A stretch of 16,266 nt of DNA, taken from the NCBI GenBank assembly GCA_051251725.1, contig JBPOFN010000066.1, positions 1-16,266 on the forward strand, given 5' to 3'. Origin of the DNA: JALZUE01 sp051251725. GTDB lineage: Bacteria > Pseudomonadota > Gammaproteobacteria > Enterobacterales > Alteromonadaceae. Position numbers and translations under genes: made by a program. Position 1 is the stretch's first letter; every line of letters begins with the position of its first letter. Positions 1-7,720 of this stretch are shown in pieces. The notes beneath the pieces are model-generated. The model saw nothing but the letters and a program-made list of their open reading frames with translations, did not search any database and was not told where the DNA came from.

Positions 1-54
1 ATAGCCAGCTATTAGTGCGAAAAAACGCCTTGATATCCACTTAAATTTCATCAT
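1..54 (-). CDS. possible N-terminus of a divergently transcribed exported or membrane protein (partial, cut by window edge)
   Basis: On the minus strand two adjacent ATG codons (54-52 and 51-49) open a frame that runs off the left edge. The visible residues are MMKFKWISRRFFALIAGY: a basic n-region (K, K, RR) followed by a hydrophobic stretch, as in a signal peptide or signal anchor. No clear Shine-Dalgarno sequence precedes it. Its divergent orientation relative to the sensor kinase at 303 would make 55-302 a shared promoter region. Only 17-18 codons are visible, so neither family nor function can be assigned, and the call rests mainly on the signal-like composition. Confidence 0.35.
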   Translation of the reverse strand, partial: MMKFKWISRRFFALIAGY

Positions 55-256
55 CGAGTCTAAGATAAACTAGGTGAAATGAAATAAACACGTGAATTAT
101 TTATTATAAATCAAACTGTTAAAAAACCCATTAAACCGAGTTCAGGTTAATGTAGCAGTTACCTAGATGATTTTTCGGATAAAGCTCAATAACGTAAAAT
201 TTATTTAGTGGCAGCCAAACAAAATGCTATGCTTGCAGCTAATGAATTCGCCAATA

Positions 257-286
257 ACTTGTTTTTATTATTGATTAAAAACAAGT
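257..286 (+). other. AT-rich perfect hairpin just upstream of the sensor kinase start
   Basis: An 11-bp perfect stem (ACTTGTTTTTA at 257-267 pairing with 276-286) encloses an 8-base loop, and ends 16 bases before the ATG at 303. No T-tract follows it, so it is not a classical terminator for + strand transcription. If transcribed it would lie in the kinase leader, where no Shine-Dalgarno sequence is visible. The rest of 55-302 is AT-rich, with no confident promoter and no conserved gene. Confidence 0.4.
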
Positions 287-302
287 AACTGAAAAACACC
301 CT

Positions 303-3300
303 ATGGTTATCAACTTCTTTCGCTTTACTGTTTTGCCGATATTACTTTGTTCTTTAATTTTTATCTTAGGGACTGGCCCGCTTTATGGCAAGAATAGCCG
401 TGGGGTTATTACTATTGGTTTATTAGATCAGGCTACGATTAATGCCAATGTCGGCGGAAATTTCGAGCAAGTAAATCAATTTGTCTCCGAATATTGGCAG
501 GCGTGGGGATTTAAACAGCAGCAAGAAATTCAGTTGGTGTATTTGTCGGGACAGCAAATGTTTCCAGCTTTAGCCGCAGGTCAAATTGATGTGGTTGGTT
601 TAACCACCATCACCGGCGCAGACCCTGATAACTTCTACAGCATTCCTTATGCGCGTTTTAAACAACGAATTTTCAAACAGTTACACGGTAATGATAAAAG
701 TAAAACCCAGCTGGCTATTCATTCACCGCGCACCTCCACGTTAAGCTTTTTAACGGCCGATGTTGAACGTGACTATTTTGATGATATCGATGCCATGCTG
801 GCGAATTATCAAGATTACGACGCCTTGTATTCAATTCGACCTTGGGTGTTAGAGGCGAAACTCCGCGAGTTAAAACTCATCAATGAGTTTTATATTAATA
901 CCGATGAAGCGCCAGATATTTATTTTCATTTTGCCACCAGAAAAACGGATCGAGCGTTAATGGCTCAAATTAATGATGGCTTGCGCGGTGTTAGTAAAAC
1001 TCAAGCTTTACAATGGCAGCAGCAATTTATTCATGCCGATGAAAATAAATTTTCGTTTACCTTAGGCGACTATATTCAAAATTTATCTGAGCCTGAAAAG
1101 CAATTTATTATTGCTCATAATCACTTAACGTACCCTATTTTTACCGCCGGTTTTCCTCCTTATATTATTAATAAAAGTTTTATTAATATAAAAGAGCGTG
1201 GATTAACCATGGACGTGCTTAACCATATTACCAACAAAACAGGGTTAATATTTAACAGCACTTCTGTTAACGGGATGCGTGACGGAGCCACAAAGCTTAA
1301 AAATAATGAGGTTGATTTTTTTGCTATCAGTCTCAAAAATAGTCAGAACGCAGCCAAATTACTTTATTCAAATACTTATTTTAATTCGAATTTTAGTTTG
1401 GTCTTTCGCCATGATTACCCGTTAAAAGGCTCGCTTGATAGTCTCGATAATGAAGTGATTGCGGTGATCGAAGGCTTTAGCGCAACCGGTTATTTACAAC
1501 AACAATTACCGACGGGCACCATTAAACAATTTAATACCGTTAATGATGCTATTTCTGCTGTCGCTAAAGGTGATGCCAATGCCTATATTGGTGAGTCATT
1601 AAATAATGCTTATATTATTAAGCATGGAAAGTTATCAAATTTAACCTCAGTTCCCTTTAATGACTTTATGGCGAAAGCTGAACTTGCCTTTGCCAGTAAA
1701 GCAGAAAATACCAGTTTAATTACCCTATTTAACCGCACTTTAAATAGCTTGTCAGAAACCGAGGCCGATAATATGTATGCGGTCTGGAGTAAAACGGCTT
1801 TCTCTGATGCTTCCGCTAAAAAAGAAGTGCAAGATGCCTACCAAAAAGCGTCAATGGTGCTGGCGTTGGTGATCTTGTCAGCGATTTTATTGTTACGTTT
1901 TTATATCCGTCAAAATAATTTTCGTAAAGCCTCTCAACGAGAAGTTGAACAAGCATTAGCAGTAGCTCAAGCGGCAAGAAAAGCAGCGGAGCATTCAGCC
2001 CAAACGAAAATTAACTTTTTAGCGCGCATGAGCCATGAAATACGCACGCCAATGAATGGTATTTTAGGCATGGCGGAGTCGTTAACTTTTACTAGTTTAA
2101 CGGATGTACAAAAAGGTTATTTGTCGACCTTAACCGACTCTGCTGATAATTTATTGGTGCTGTTAAATGATATTCTTGATTTTGCCAAAATGGATGCAGG
2201 CAAGCTAACGTTAGAGTCGCAGTCGGTTAATATTGCCGAACTTGCTGAGCTAGTGTTAAACGCCGTTCGTCATATTGAAAAAGAAAAAAATATCCGCTTA
2301 GCATTGTCCTTAGATAAAGCCTTACATCAGCGTTATTTTACTGATCCGTTTCGGTTGACTCAGGTGTTGAATAACTTGATAAGTAATGCCATTAAGTTTA
2401 CAGAGCAAGGTGAAATTGGCTTAGTAATTTCGTTAGTGGAAAGAAACAGCGAAAACGATAACACCTACGACACCATTAAAATAAATGTTAACGACACAGG
2501 TATTGGTATAAGCGCTAAGCAACAAAAGCAATTGTTTAGTCCTTTTATCCAAGCAGATAGTGCGGTAACGCGAAAATACGGCGGCACCGGCTTAGGGCTA
2601 AGTATTTGCCAAGAAATTGTTAGTGCTATGGGTAGTAAAATTGAAATTGAATCGGCGCCGAATGTTGGTAGTGATTTTTATTTTCTATTAACACTTAAAC
2701 AAGCGGTATCGGTTACTCCGAAAAAAGAAAGACGTAAACAACCGCGACAAGTTTTAGCGACCGAAACCGATAAATTTAGCCAGCTTAATGTTTTAATGGC
2801 GGAAGACAACTTAGTAAATATTAAGGTGTTAAGTGCACAACTTGAGCGCTTAAACATTACCGCCGATGTCGCTGAAAATGGTCAAGAAGCGTTAAACCTG
2901 TTTAAAGAAAAAAAATATCATATTGTTTTGTCAGATTGCCATATGCCAATTCTAGATGGTTATGAATTAGCGGGCATTTTAGCTCAGCAAAAACAGCAAA
3001 ATATTCCTTGGTTAATTGCCATTACGGCGGATGCTTTAGAGGGCACGGCAGACAAATGTATTGCCGCCGGTTTTGATGATTATATTGCCAAACCTTGTAC
3101 CCAAGAGACAGTGAATAACAAGTTGCATCACGCTTTACGCCAAATTACCGCGGAAGAGCCGACTTATCAGCCACCAGCACAATGGGATTATCAACTGTTT
3201 CAGCCCGATTTATTAATGGAACAGAATGACCAAGACATTGTTTTATGTAAAAAAATAGTGCAAGTATTTAATGATATCTGGCAAACCGACAAGGCGGCGT

Positions 3301-3542
3301 TATTTAAAGCGACACTAGCTAAAGATTTTCATCATATCTATGGTCTGGTGCATCGTTTAAAAGGTAGCATTCGCTATTTTTGTGATGAGAGCATTGAATG
3401 CAACGCCGTCTTGATTGAAAAGCAGGCGCAATTATTACAAGGTGATATGATTGAATTTAGTATAAAACTCTTTATTAAAGAATTAGATATATTAAGTGAA
3501 GAACTGACCCATTGGTTAACGCAGTTAAATACTGACAAATAA
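303..3542 (+). CDS. BvgS/EvgS-like hybrid sensor histidine kinase (two periplasmic solute-binding domains, HisKA, HATPase, REC, Hpt)
   Basis: This 1079-residue inner-membrane kinase starts with a signal-like hydrophobic segment (about residues 5-27). Two consecutive SBP_bac_3-type Venus-flytrap domains follow (about 33-255 and 270-500), then one membrane helix (about 518-537) and a short linker. The cytoplasmic part is a HisKA domain with MSHEIRTP (phospho-acceptor His578), a HATPase with N-box (NNLISNAIKF), DTGIGIS and GGTGLGLS motifs, a receiver domain with acceptor Asp878 in LSDCHMP and its KP lysine, and a C-terminal Hpt domain with His1017 in HRLKGS. This is the BvgS/EvgS order without a PAS domain. 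By family precedent the flytrap domains sense a periplasmic signal and phosphate passes His-Asp-His to a separate DNA-binding regulator. No such regulator is adjacent, so the output is unknown. The first flytrap domain is the more divergent of the two. Confidence 0.93.
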   Translation: MVINFFRFTVLPILLCSLIFILGTGPLYGKNSRGVITIGLLDQATINANVGGNFEQVNQFVSEYWQAWGFKQQQEIQLVYLSGQQMFPALAAGQIDVVGLTTITGADPDNFYSIPYARFKQRIFKQLHGNDKSKTQLAIHSPRTSTLSFLTADVERDYFDDIDAMLANYQDYDALYSIRPWVLEAKLRELKLINEFYINTDEAPDIYFHFATRKTDRALMAQINDGLRGVSKTQALQWQQQFIHADENKFSFTLGDYIQNLSEPEKQFIIAHNHLTYPIFTAGFPPYIINKSFINIKERGLTMDVLNHITNKTGLIFNSTSVNGMRDGATKLKNNEVDFFAISLKNSQNAAKLLYSNTYFNSNFSLVFRHDYPLKGSLDSLDNEVIAVIEGFSATGYLQQQLPTGTIKQFNTVNDAISAVAKGDANAYIGESLNNAYIIKHGKLSNLTSVPFNDFMAKAELAFASKAENTSLITLFNRTLNSLSETEADNMYAVWSKTAFSDASAKKEVQDAYQKASMVLALVILSAILLLRFYIRQNNFRKASQREVEQALAVAQAARKAAEHSAQTKINFLARMSHEIRTPMNGILGMAESLTFTSLTDVQKGYLSTLTDSADNLLVLLNDILDFAKMDAGKLTLESQSVNIAELAELVLNAVRHIEKEKNIRLALSLDKALHQRYFTDPFRLTQVLNNLISNAIKFTEQGEIGLVISLVERNSENDNTYDTIKINVNDTGIGISAKQQKQLFSPFIQADSAVTRKYGGTGLGLSICQEIVSAMGSKIEIESAPNVGSDFYFLLTLKQAVSVTPKKERRKQPRQVLATETDKFSQLNVLMAEDNLVNIKVLSAQLERLNITADVAENGQEALNLFKEKKYHIVLSDCHMPILDGYELAGILAQQKQQNIPWLIAITADALEGTADKCIAAGFDDYIAKPCTQETVNNKLHHALRQITAEEPTYQPPAQWDYQLFQPDLLMEQNDQDIVLCKKIVQVFNDIWQTDKAALFKATLAKDFHHIYGLVHRLKGSIRYFCDESIECNAVLIEKQAQLLQGDMIEFSIKLFIKELDILSEELTHWLTQLNTDK

Positions 3543-3602
3543 ACTTATCTTGTTATTTTACTGTTTGTTAATCTCAGCCCTATGTATTATTGCCGCTATT
3601 TA

Positions 3603-3631
3603 TTCACCTTTTAACAGGGCTTGAGTATAAT
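3603..3631 (+). promoter_or_regulatory. sigma-70 promoter of purU
   Basis: A perfect -10 TATAAT (3626-3631) lies 17 bases after a TTCACC -35 element (3603-3608, four of six consensus bases). Transcription would begin near 3638, giving a leader of about 35 bases before the purU ATG at 3672. The -10 overlaps the right arm of a 9-bp inverted repeat (3592-3600 with 3629-3637). Confidence 0.65.
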
Positions 3632-3671
3632 AGCGGCGCGAAATTATCTTGAAAATATTGGAAATTATTAG

Positions 3672-4532
3672 ATGAGCGAAATAAATCAGTATATTTTAAC
3701 TTGGCAGTGTCCTGACTCCTCAGGCGTTTTAGCCAAAGTTACACAAAGCTTATATGAGCATGGTGCGTTTATCACAGAAACAGCGCAATACAGTGATCCT
3801 TACAGTAATACCTTTTTTTCACGCACAGTTTTTGATGACCGGAATTTTACCGTACCGATCAGTGAATTTATTGAAGCGGTAAATTCACTAGCTGAGCCGC
3901 TAAATTTAGATTATCGATTAAGAAAAGCATCTGACGTATTGAATGTGATGATAGCGGTTTCACAATATGATCACTGTTTAGTGTCGTTGTTAACGAAATG
4001 GAAATCCGGTGCTTTGCCGATTAACGTAGTTGGTGTTATTTCTAATCACCTTGATTGTCAGTCGTTAGCGCAGTGGCACGGTGTGCCATTTCATCATTTA
4101 CCGGTTACTGCCAATAATAAACCTGAGCAAGAAGCGCAGCTGTTGTCATTAATGGCCGAGACCGAAACTGATTTATTGGTACTTGCGCGTTATATGCAAA
4201 TATTGTCAGATGATTTATGTCAGCAGTTATCAGGCCGAGCGATTAATATACATCATTCATTTTTACCTAGCTTTAAGGGCGCTAAACCTTATCATCAAGC
4301 ACATGCTCGCGGCGTGAAAATGATTGGCGCGACTGCACATTATGTCACCGCTGATCTTGATGAAGGACCTATTATTGTGCAAGAAGTGAAGCCAATTAAT
4401 CACACCTTTACCATAGAAAAAATGGTGCATTTAGGTCACGACTTGGAAGCAACAGCGTTGAGCCATGCGGTAAATATGCATGCCGAGCAGCGCATATGTT
4501 TGAACAAAGACAAAACCGTTATCTTGGTGTAA
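3672..4532 (+). CDS. purU: formyltetrahydrofolate deformylase PurU
   Basis: This cytoplasmic enzyme hydrolyses 10-formyltetrahydrofolate to tetrahydrofolate and formate, balancing the one-carbon pool and supplying formate for PurT-dependent purine synthesis. The protein has 286 residues, close to the family's usual 280. An N-terminal ACT domain (about 6-82, with the WQCPDSSGVLAKV start) is followed by a formyltransferase-fold domain (about 88-280). The catalytic triad of the GAR transformylase superfamily is present: Asn192 and His194 in the INIHHSFLPSFKGAKPY motif, and Asp230 in ADLDEGP, exactly 36 residues after the histidine as in PurN. In E. coli the ACT domain mediates activation by methionine and inhibition by glycine. 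The gene is monocistronic, with its own promoter and terminator. Confidence 0.95.
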   Translation: MSEINQYILTWQCPDSSGVLAKVTQSLYEHGAFITETAQYSDPYSNTFFSRTVFDDRNFTVPISEFIEAVNSLAEPLNLDYRLRKASDVLNVMIAVSQYDHCLVSLLTKWKSGALPINVVGVISNHLDCQSLAQWHGVPFHHLPVTANNKPEQEAQLLSLMAETETDLLVLARYMQILSDDLCQQLSGRAINIHHSFLPSFKGAKPYHQAHARGVKMIGATAHYVTADLDEGPIIVQEVKPINHTFTIEKMVHLGHDLEATALSHAVNMHAEQRICLNKDKTVILV

Positions 4533-4599
4533 CTATTTTTTAACTCCGGTTATATTTTTTCGCATGATGTATACGTTATATCTGTGATTCTGATAAAGT

Positions 4600-4625
4600 G
4601 GCAGAATATTAATTCTGCCTTTTTT
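4600..4625 (+). terminator. intrinsic terminator of purU
   Basis: An 8-bp perfect stem (GGCAGAAT at 4600-4607 pairing with ATTCTGCC at 4612-4619) with an ATTA loop is followed by six T residues (4620-4625). It ends only 13 bases before the ATG of the downstream peptidase gene. Confidence 0.88.
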
Positions 4626-4638
4626 GTGTCTAAATCTT

Positions 4639-6423
4639 ATGAATGCGATTGAATATAAAATCAGTGTTGCGAACAGCAGCAGCCATCTTTTTGCAGTATC
4701 TTTACGTTTTCCAACGGTAAAAGATAAGCGCTATACTTTGTCATTGCCAGCATGGTTGCCTGGTAGTTATATGATCAGAGATTTTGCCAAAAATATTATG
4801 CAAATAAATACTACCAATAACAGCGGTGCACAATTACCGATTACGCTGCTTGATAAGCAAACTTGGCAAGTAACGGCGCTTGATGATTACATCGAAGTCA
4901 GTTATCAAGTATTTGCATTTGATTTATCAGTCAGAACCGCATATTTAGATAATCAACGGGGATTTTTTAACGGCAGCTCAACGTTTTTAGCCGTTAAAGA
5001 ATTAGCGGCTAATCCTTGTCAGCTGACCATAGAAAAACCTCAGGCATGCCCGCATTGGCGAGTTGCTACCGGCTTAACACGCTCACAAGGAACGGCAAAA
5101 TATCAATTTGGCGGTTATCAAGCTGATGACTATCAAGAATTAATAGATGGCCCGGTGGCCATTGGCGATTTTGATGTCACAGAGTTTGAAGTGGAAGGTG
5201 TTACTCACCACATGGTGTTTACTAGCAAGCACTTTGGTGACACACAAAGGCTATGTCGCGATGTTGCTAAATTATGCCAACATCATATTGAATTGTTTTC
5301 CGAAGCGCCCTTTAAAGAATATTGGTTTATCACTCACTTGCTCGCTAACGGATTTGGTGGGTTAGAGCATAAAAACTCGACCATACTACAAGCCAGTCGT
5401 TTTGATTTACCTAATCCGAATAAACCACAAGAGTACTCGGAAGACTATATAACGTTTTTAAGTCTTTGTTCACATGAGTATTTTCATTCGTGGAACGTTT
5501 GTCGGATCAAACCAAAAGCGTTTATTCCTTATGATTTGCAGCAAGAAAGTTATACGACCCAATTATGGGCCTATGAAGGCATTACTTCATATTATGATGA
5601 CTTTTCGCTTTATCGCACTGGTATTATCGATTTTGATGGTTACTTAAAGTTACTGTCAAAAACGGCGACGAGAGTTTATCGCGGCGCAGGGCAATTCAAA
5701 CAAAGTGTTGAAGAGTCGAGTTTTTATGCTTGGACGAAATTTTATAAACAAGGCCCAGACGCGGTTAATAATATTGTTAGTTATTACACCAAAGGCGCGC
5801 TCATTGCGTTATGGCTAGATTTAACTATTCGTGACTGCTCTAAGGGACAATACAGCTTAGACACCTTAATGCGGGAATTATGGATTCATTTTGGTCGCCC
5901 AGGCATTGGAACCGAGACGGCAGACTTTATTAATATTGTTAATATTTTATGTCAGCAAGACTTCAGTGAAGAAATTCAAACGATGTTAACAACTGCTACG
6001 GCTGTTGAATTAACCACTAAGCTCGCACAGTTTGGTGTCGCTTTTCAGCCAAGTAAGTTTAAAGCACTGAATACTGTTGAAACTGAATTCAGTGAGCAGC
6101 CTAAACCATATATTGGTGTATTATTTAAAACAGCCAGTGCTGGTTTAACAATTACGGTCGTGGTGGAAAACTCGCCGGCCGCGCTTGCCGGTCTGGCGGT
6201 TAATGATGTATTGGTGGCAGTGGACGGCATTAAAGCCACAGAGGCTTCTATGCAAAAGCTCGCCGATCACTTACCGCTAAATCAAGCCGTTGACTGTGTT
6301 TATTTTAGAGATGATTTATTATTGCAAAGTCAGTTAATGTTTATTGATTCGCCAACAACCGGAGTTACGTTTTCGGTTATTGAGCAAGAAAAAGTGCTCG
6401 GGTGGCAAAAAATAATTAACTAG
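4639..6423 (+). CDS. M61-family metallopeptidase with C-terminal PDZ domain (glycyl-aminopeptidase-like)
   Basis: This is a zinc-dependent aminopeptidase-like protein of family M61, 594 residues from the ATG at 4639. The N-terminal beta domain has the family hallmark LPAWLPGSYMIRDFA. The gluzincin core follows: GGLEH, then HEYFH (zinc ligands His279 and His283, catalytic Glu280), and the third ligand Glu313 in WAYEGIT. A PDZ domain covers about 490-572, with its carboxylate-binding loop at PYIGV and the typical SPAALAGL segment. No signal peptide is seen, so a cytoplasmic location is likely; the physiological substrate is unknown. An in-frame TTG at 4624 would add five residues, but it lies inside the purU terminator T-tract, and homology starts at MNAIEYK. 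No Shine-Dalgarno sequence precedes the ATG. Confidence 0.92.
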   Translation: MNAIEYKISVANSSSHLFAVSLRFPTVKDKRYTLSLPAWLPGSYMIRDFAKNIMQINTTNNSGAQLPITLLDKQTWQVTALDDYIEVSYQVFAFDLSVRTAYLDNQRGFFNGSSTFLAVKELAANPCQLTIEKPQACPHWRVATGLTRSQGTAKYQFGGYQADDYQELIDGPVAIGDFDVTEFEVEGVTHHMVFTSKHFGDTQRLCRDVAKLCQHHIELFSEAPFKEYWFITHLLANGFGGLEHKNSTILQASRFDLPNPNKPQEYSEDYITFLSLCSHEYFHSWNVCRIKPKAFIPYDLQQESYTTQLWAYEGITSYYDDFSLYRTGIIDFDGYLKLLSKTATRVYRGAGQFKQSVEESSFYAWTKFYKQGPDAVNNIVSYYTKGALIALWLDLTIRDCSKGQYSLDTLMRELWIHFGRPGIGTETADFINIVNILCQQDFSEEIQTMLTTATAVELTTKLAQFGVAFQPSKFKALNTVETEFSEQPKPYIGVLFKTASAGLTITVVVENSPAALAGLAVNDVLVAVDGIKATEASMQKLADHLPLNQAVDCVYFRDDLLLQSQLMFIDSPTTGVTFSVIEQEKVLGWQKIIN

Positions 6424-6516
6424 CGTTTATTCGTTATATTTTTTTAGCGCAAAAAGCTGTTTTTTTATGCCGACAAGGTTTATGAATTAATGGCTGCTAA
6501 TTTTTTATTGCGCTGG

Positions 6517-6532
6517 GTTACATAATTGTAAC
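6517..6532. promoter_or_regulatory. 16-bp inverted repeat, possible operator upstream of the csrC-like RNA
   Basis: GTTACA (6517-6522) and TGTAAC (6527-6532) are perfect inverted arms around TAAT. The site lies about 130 bases before the presumed 5' end of the RNA at about 6661. UvrY/GacA sites that drive csrB-type genes also use TGTAA/TTACA half-sites, but in the opposite relative orientation and with a longer spacer, so assigning a regulator would be speculative. The remaining DNA from 6424 to 6626 is AT-rich and shows no gene. Confidence 0.3.
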
Positions 6533-6626
6533 AATTGAGAAATATTTTTTTACATATTTTAATCATAAAAAACAATTGCTTGTTATATTTTGTACATAAA
6601 TAGGTTAAAAAAAGTTAAATTAATGC

Positions 6627-6654
6627 TTGCTGTCTGCTCTCAGTTAAGTAAAGT
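6627..6654 (+). promoter_or_regulatory. weak candidate promoter of the csrC-like RNA
   Basis: TTGCTG (6627-6632) and TAAAGT (6649-6654) are separated by 16 bases and would start transcription near 6661. Each hexamer is only a partial consensus match. The main support is position: the first hairpin of the RNA (GCTAC-TGA-GTAGC, 6663-6675) begins immediately downstream. Weak core promoters are common for activator-dependent csrB-type genes. Confidence 0.3.
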
Positions 6655-6660
6655 ATGTCG

Positions 6661-7022
6661 CAGCTACTGAGTAGCGATTTAACAAAGGGAAATTTTTTAC
6701 ACGGAAAGTAAAATATTAAATTCTCGGATTGAATTTAATGCTAATTTTCAGAATATGGATTGTTTTTTAACTTCAAGGTTTGGAAGTGAATACTTAAACC
6801 CTATTGGGTTTTATGGAATACCTAAAAAAGCATCAGGATGATCGATAAAAATAAAATAGCGATAAAGCTATAACAATAAAAAATAATAAAAATAATTAAA
6901 ATATATTTAAACAGGGACAGTGCTAATCGGTAGGACACCGATATTAAGATTAGGAAGTTATTTGTTAATGGTTTTACCAAGATAACAATATCCGAAAGCG
7001 ATGGCTTAGCCATCGCTTTTTT
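6661..7022 (+). ncRNA. csrC: CsrB/CsrC-family CsrA-sequestering small RNA (csrC-like), 5' end approximate
   Basis: The sequence between the peptidase and yihI carries ten GGA motifs on the + strand, with G positions starting at 6688, 6703, 6726, 6757, 6782, 6815, 6836, 6915, 6933 and 6953. One is the CsrA consensus CAGGATG (6834-6840). At least two sit in the loops of perfect hairpins: ATTAAATTC/GAATTTAAT (6715-6739, loop TCGGATT) and ATCGGT/ACCGAT (6926-6942, loop AGGAC). Other small stems flank them (6663-6675, 6770-6787, 6796-6811). The transcript would end at the intrinsic terminator at 6995-7022, giving about 360 nt, close to E. coli CsrB (369 nt). In E. coli, csrC lies directly upstream of yihI, and the same order is seen here. 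By family precedent the RNA titrates CsrA/RsmA under BarA/UvrY control. The 5' end and family assignment are inferred. Confidence 0.72.
6995..7022 (+). terminator. intrinsic terminator of the csrC-like RNA
   Basis: An 11-bp perfect stem (AAAGCGATGGC at 6995-7005 pairing with 7009-7019) has a TTA loop and a run of six T residues (7017-7022). No open reading frame ends just upstream on the + strand, which implies that a non-coding transcript is being terminated here. Confidence 0.9.
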
Positions 7023-7110
7023 CCTTTCTGAAGAATAATTTTTTCATTTCTAACATATTCCTTTCACTTTGCAGTAAAATAACAGCAAGTAATTTCTTAG
7101 AGCACTTCTA

Positions 7111-7686
7111 ATGACCAGATCAAAAAAATCAAGAAAGCCAGGTGTTGGCTCAAGCGGCGCGCGTAAATCCGATGACGAAAAATTAATTTCGCTAAAAGAT
7201 AAGCGTATCCGCAAAAAAAATGGTAATTCGCCAGGTACCCGTCAAACTATTGCTAATCAAAATAAGCAAAGTACTGACTCAACCCAAGCAAAAGATCCGC
7301 GCTTAGGCAGTAAAAAACTCATTGATTTAGGTAAGCCAGTTGACAAAGTGGCCTTGAAAAAACCTAAAGTTGCAGCGGTTGCTGAAATCGCTAAAGTTCG
7401 TCCGGTCAATCAAGAACCAGATTTGTATCAAGAGTTGCAAGCGATTGAAGATGATGCCTTATTACAAGAAATTCTTCAGAAACAAGACGCTGAGCAAGAA
7501 TTAACAGAAGCCGAAGTTGATCACTTTAATACCTTGATGGAACGCCATGAAGTTATTCGCGACAAATTAGGTTTAACCGACGAAGATGAAGAAGATGAGA
7601 TTGTTGATAAGAAACAAAGCCTGTCTGAAGATGATTTGTGGGAAAAGTTTAATAGTACTGAATTTAATGAAAAAGATGACTTTTAA
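7111..7686 (+). CDS. yihI: Der GTPase-activating protein YihI
   Basis: YihI is a cytoplasmic GTPase-activating protein for the double-domain ribosome-assembly GTPase Der (EngA) and modulates late 50S subunit assembly. The product has 191 residues; the E. coli protein is near 170. The N-terminus is the conserved basic region (MTRSKKSRKPGVGSSGARK) and continues as a lysine-rich, probably disordered segment to about residue 95. The C-terminal half is acidic and helical (QELQAIEDDALL to about 190), including a DEDEEDE run near residue 157. This two-part charge layout is typical of the family. It lies 34 bases upstream of the DUF2489 gene, probably in one transcript, with the csrC-like RNA immediately before it. 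Confidence 0.93.
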   Translation: MTRSKKSRKPGVGSSGARKSDDEKLISLKDKRIRKKNGNSPGTRQTIANQNKQSTDSTQAKDPRLGSKKLIDLGKPVDKVALKKPKVAAVAEIAKVRPVNQEPDLYQELQAIEDDALLQEILQKQDAEQELTEAEVDHFNTLMERHEVIRDKLGLTDEDEEDEIVDKKQSLSEDDLWEKFNSTEFNEKDDF

Positions 7687-7720
7687 TTAGTCGAATAAAA
7701 AGAGGTTTGTAGCTTTAATC

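Noticed and set aside
208..288. Small open frame (GTG at 208 or ATG at 229, to TAA at 288) with an amphipathic product
   Set aside because: No ribosome site, only 19-26 codons, and its 3' half coincides with the hairpin at 257-286. It could be real, but nothing supports it.
4624..4638. TTG start extending the M61 peptidase by five residues
   Set aside because: The TTG lies within the T-tract of the purU terminator, and the family's conserved N-terminus starts at the ATG at 4639.
5147..5365. 72-codon open frame on the + strand inside the M61 peptidase gene
   Set aside because: Out-of-frame overlap with a well-supported gene; no recognisable domain.
6045..6239. 64-codon open frame on the minus strand inside the PDZ part of the peptidase
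   Set aside because: Antisense shadow of a conserved coding region with low-complexity composition.
6440..6470. Possible terminator for the peptidase gene (AGC/GCT stem followed by a run of T)
   Set aside because: The stem is only 3-4 bp and too weak to call.
6822..7013. 63-codon minus-strand open frame rich in Ile, Leu and Phe
   Set aside because: It is antisense to the AT-rich linker and terminator of the csrC-like RNA. Its hydrophobic composition follows from A-rich DNA on the other strand, and the terminator stem lies within its first codons.
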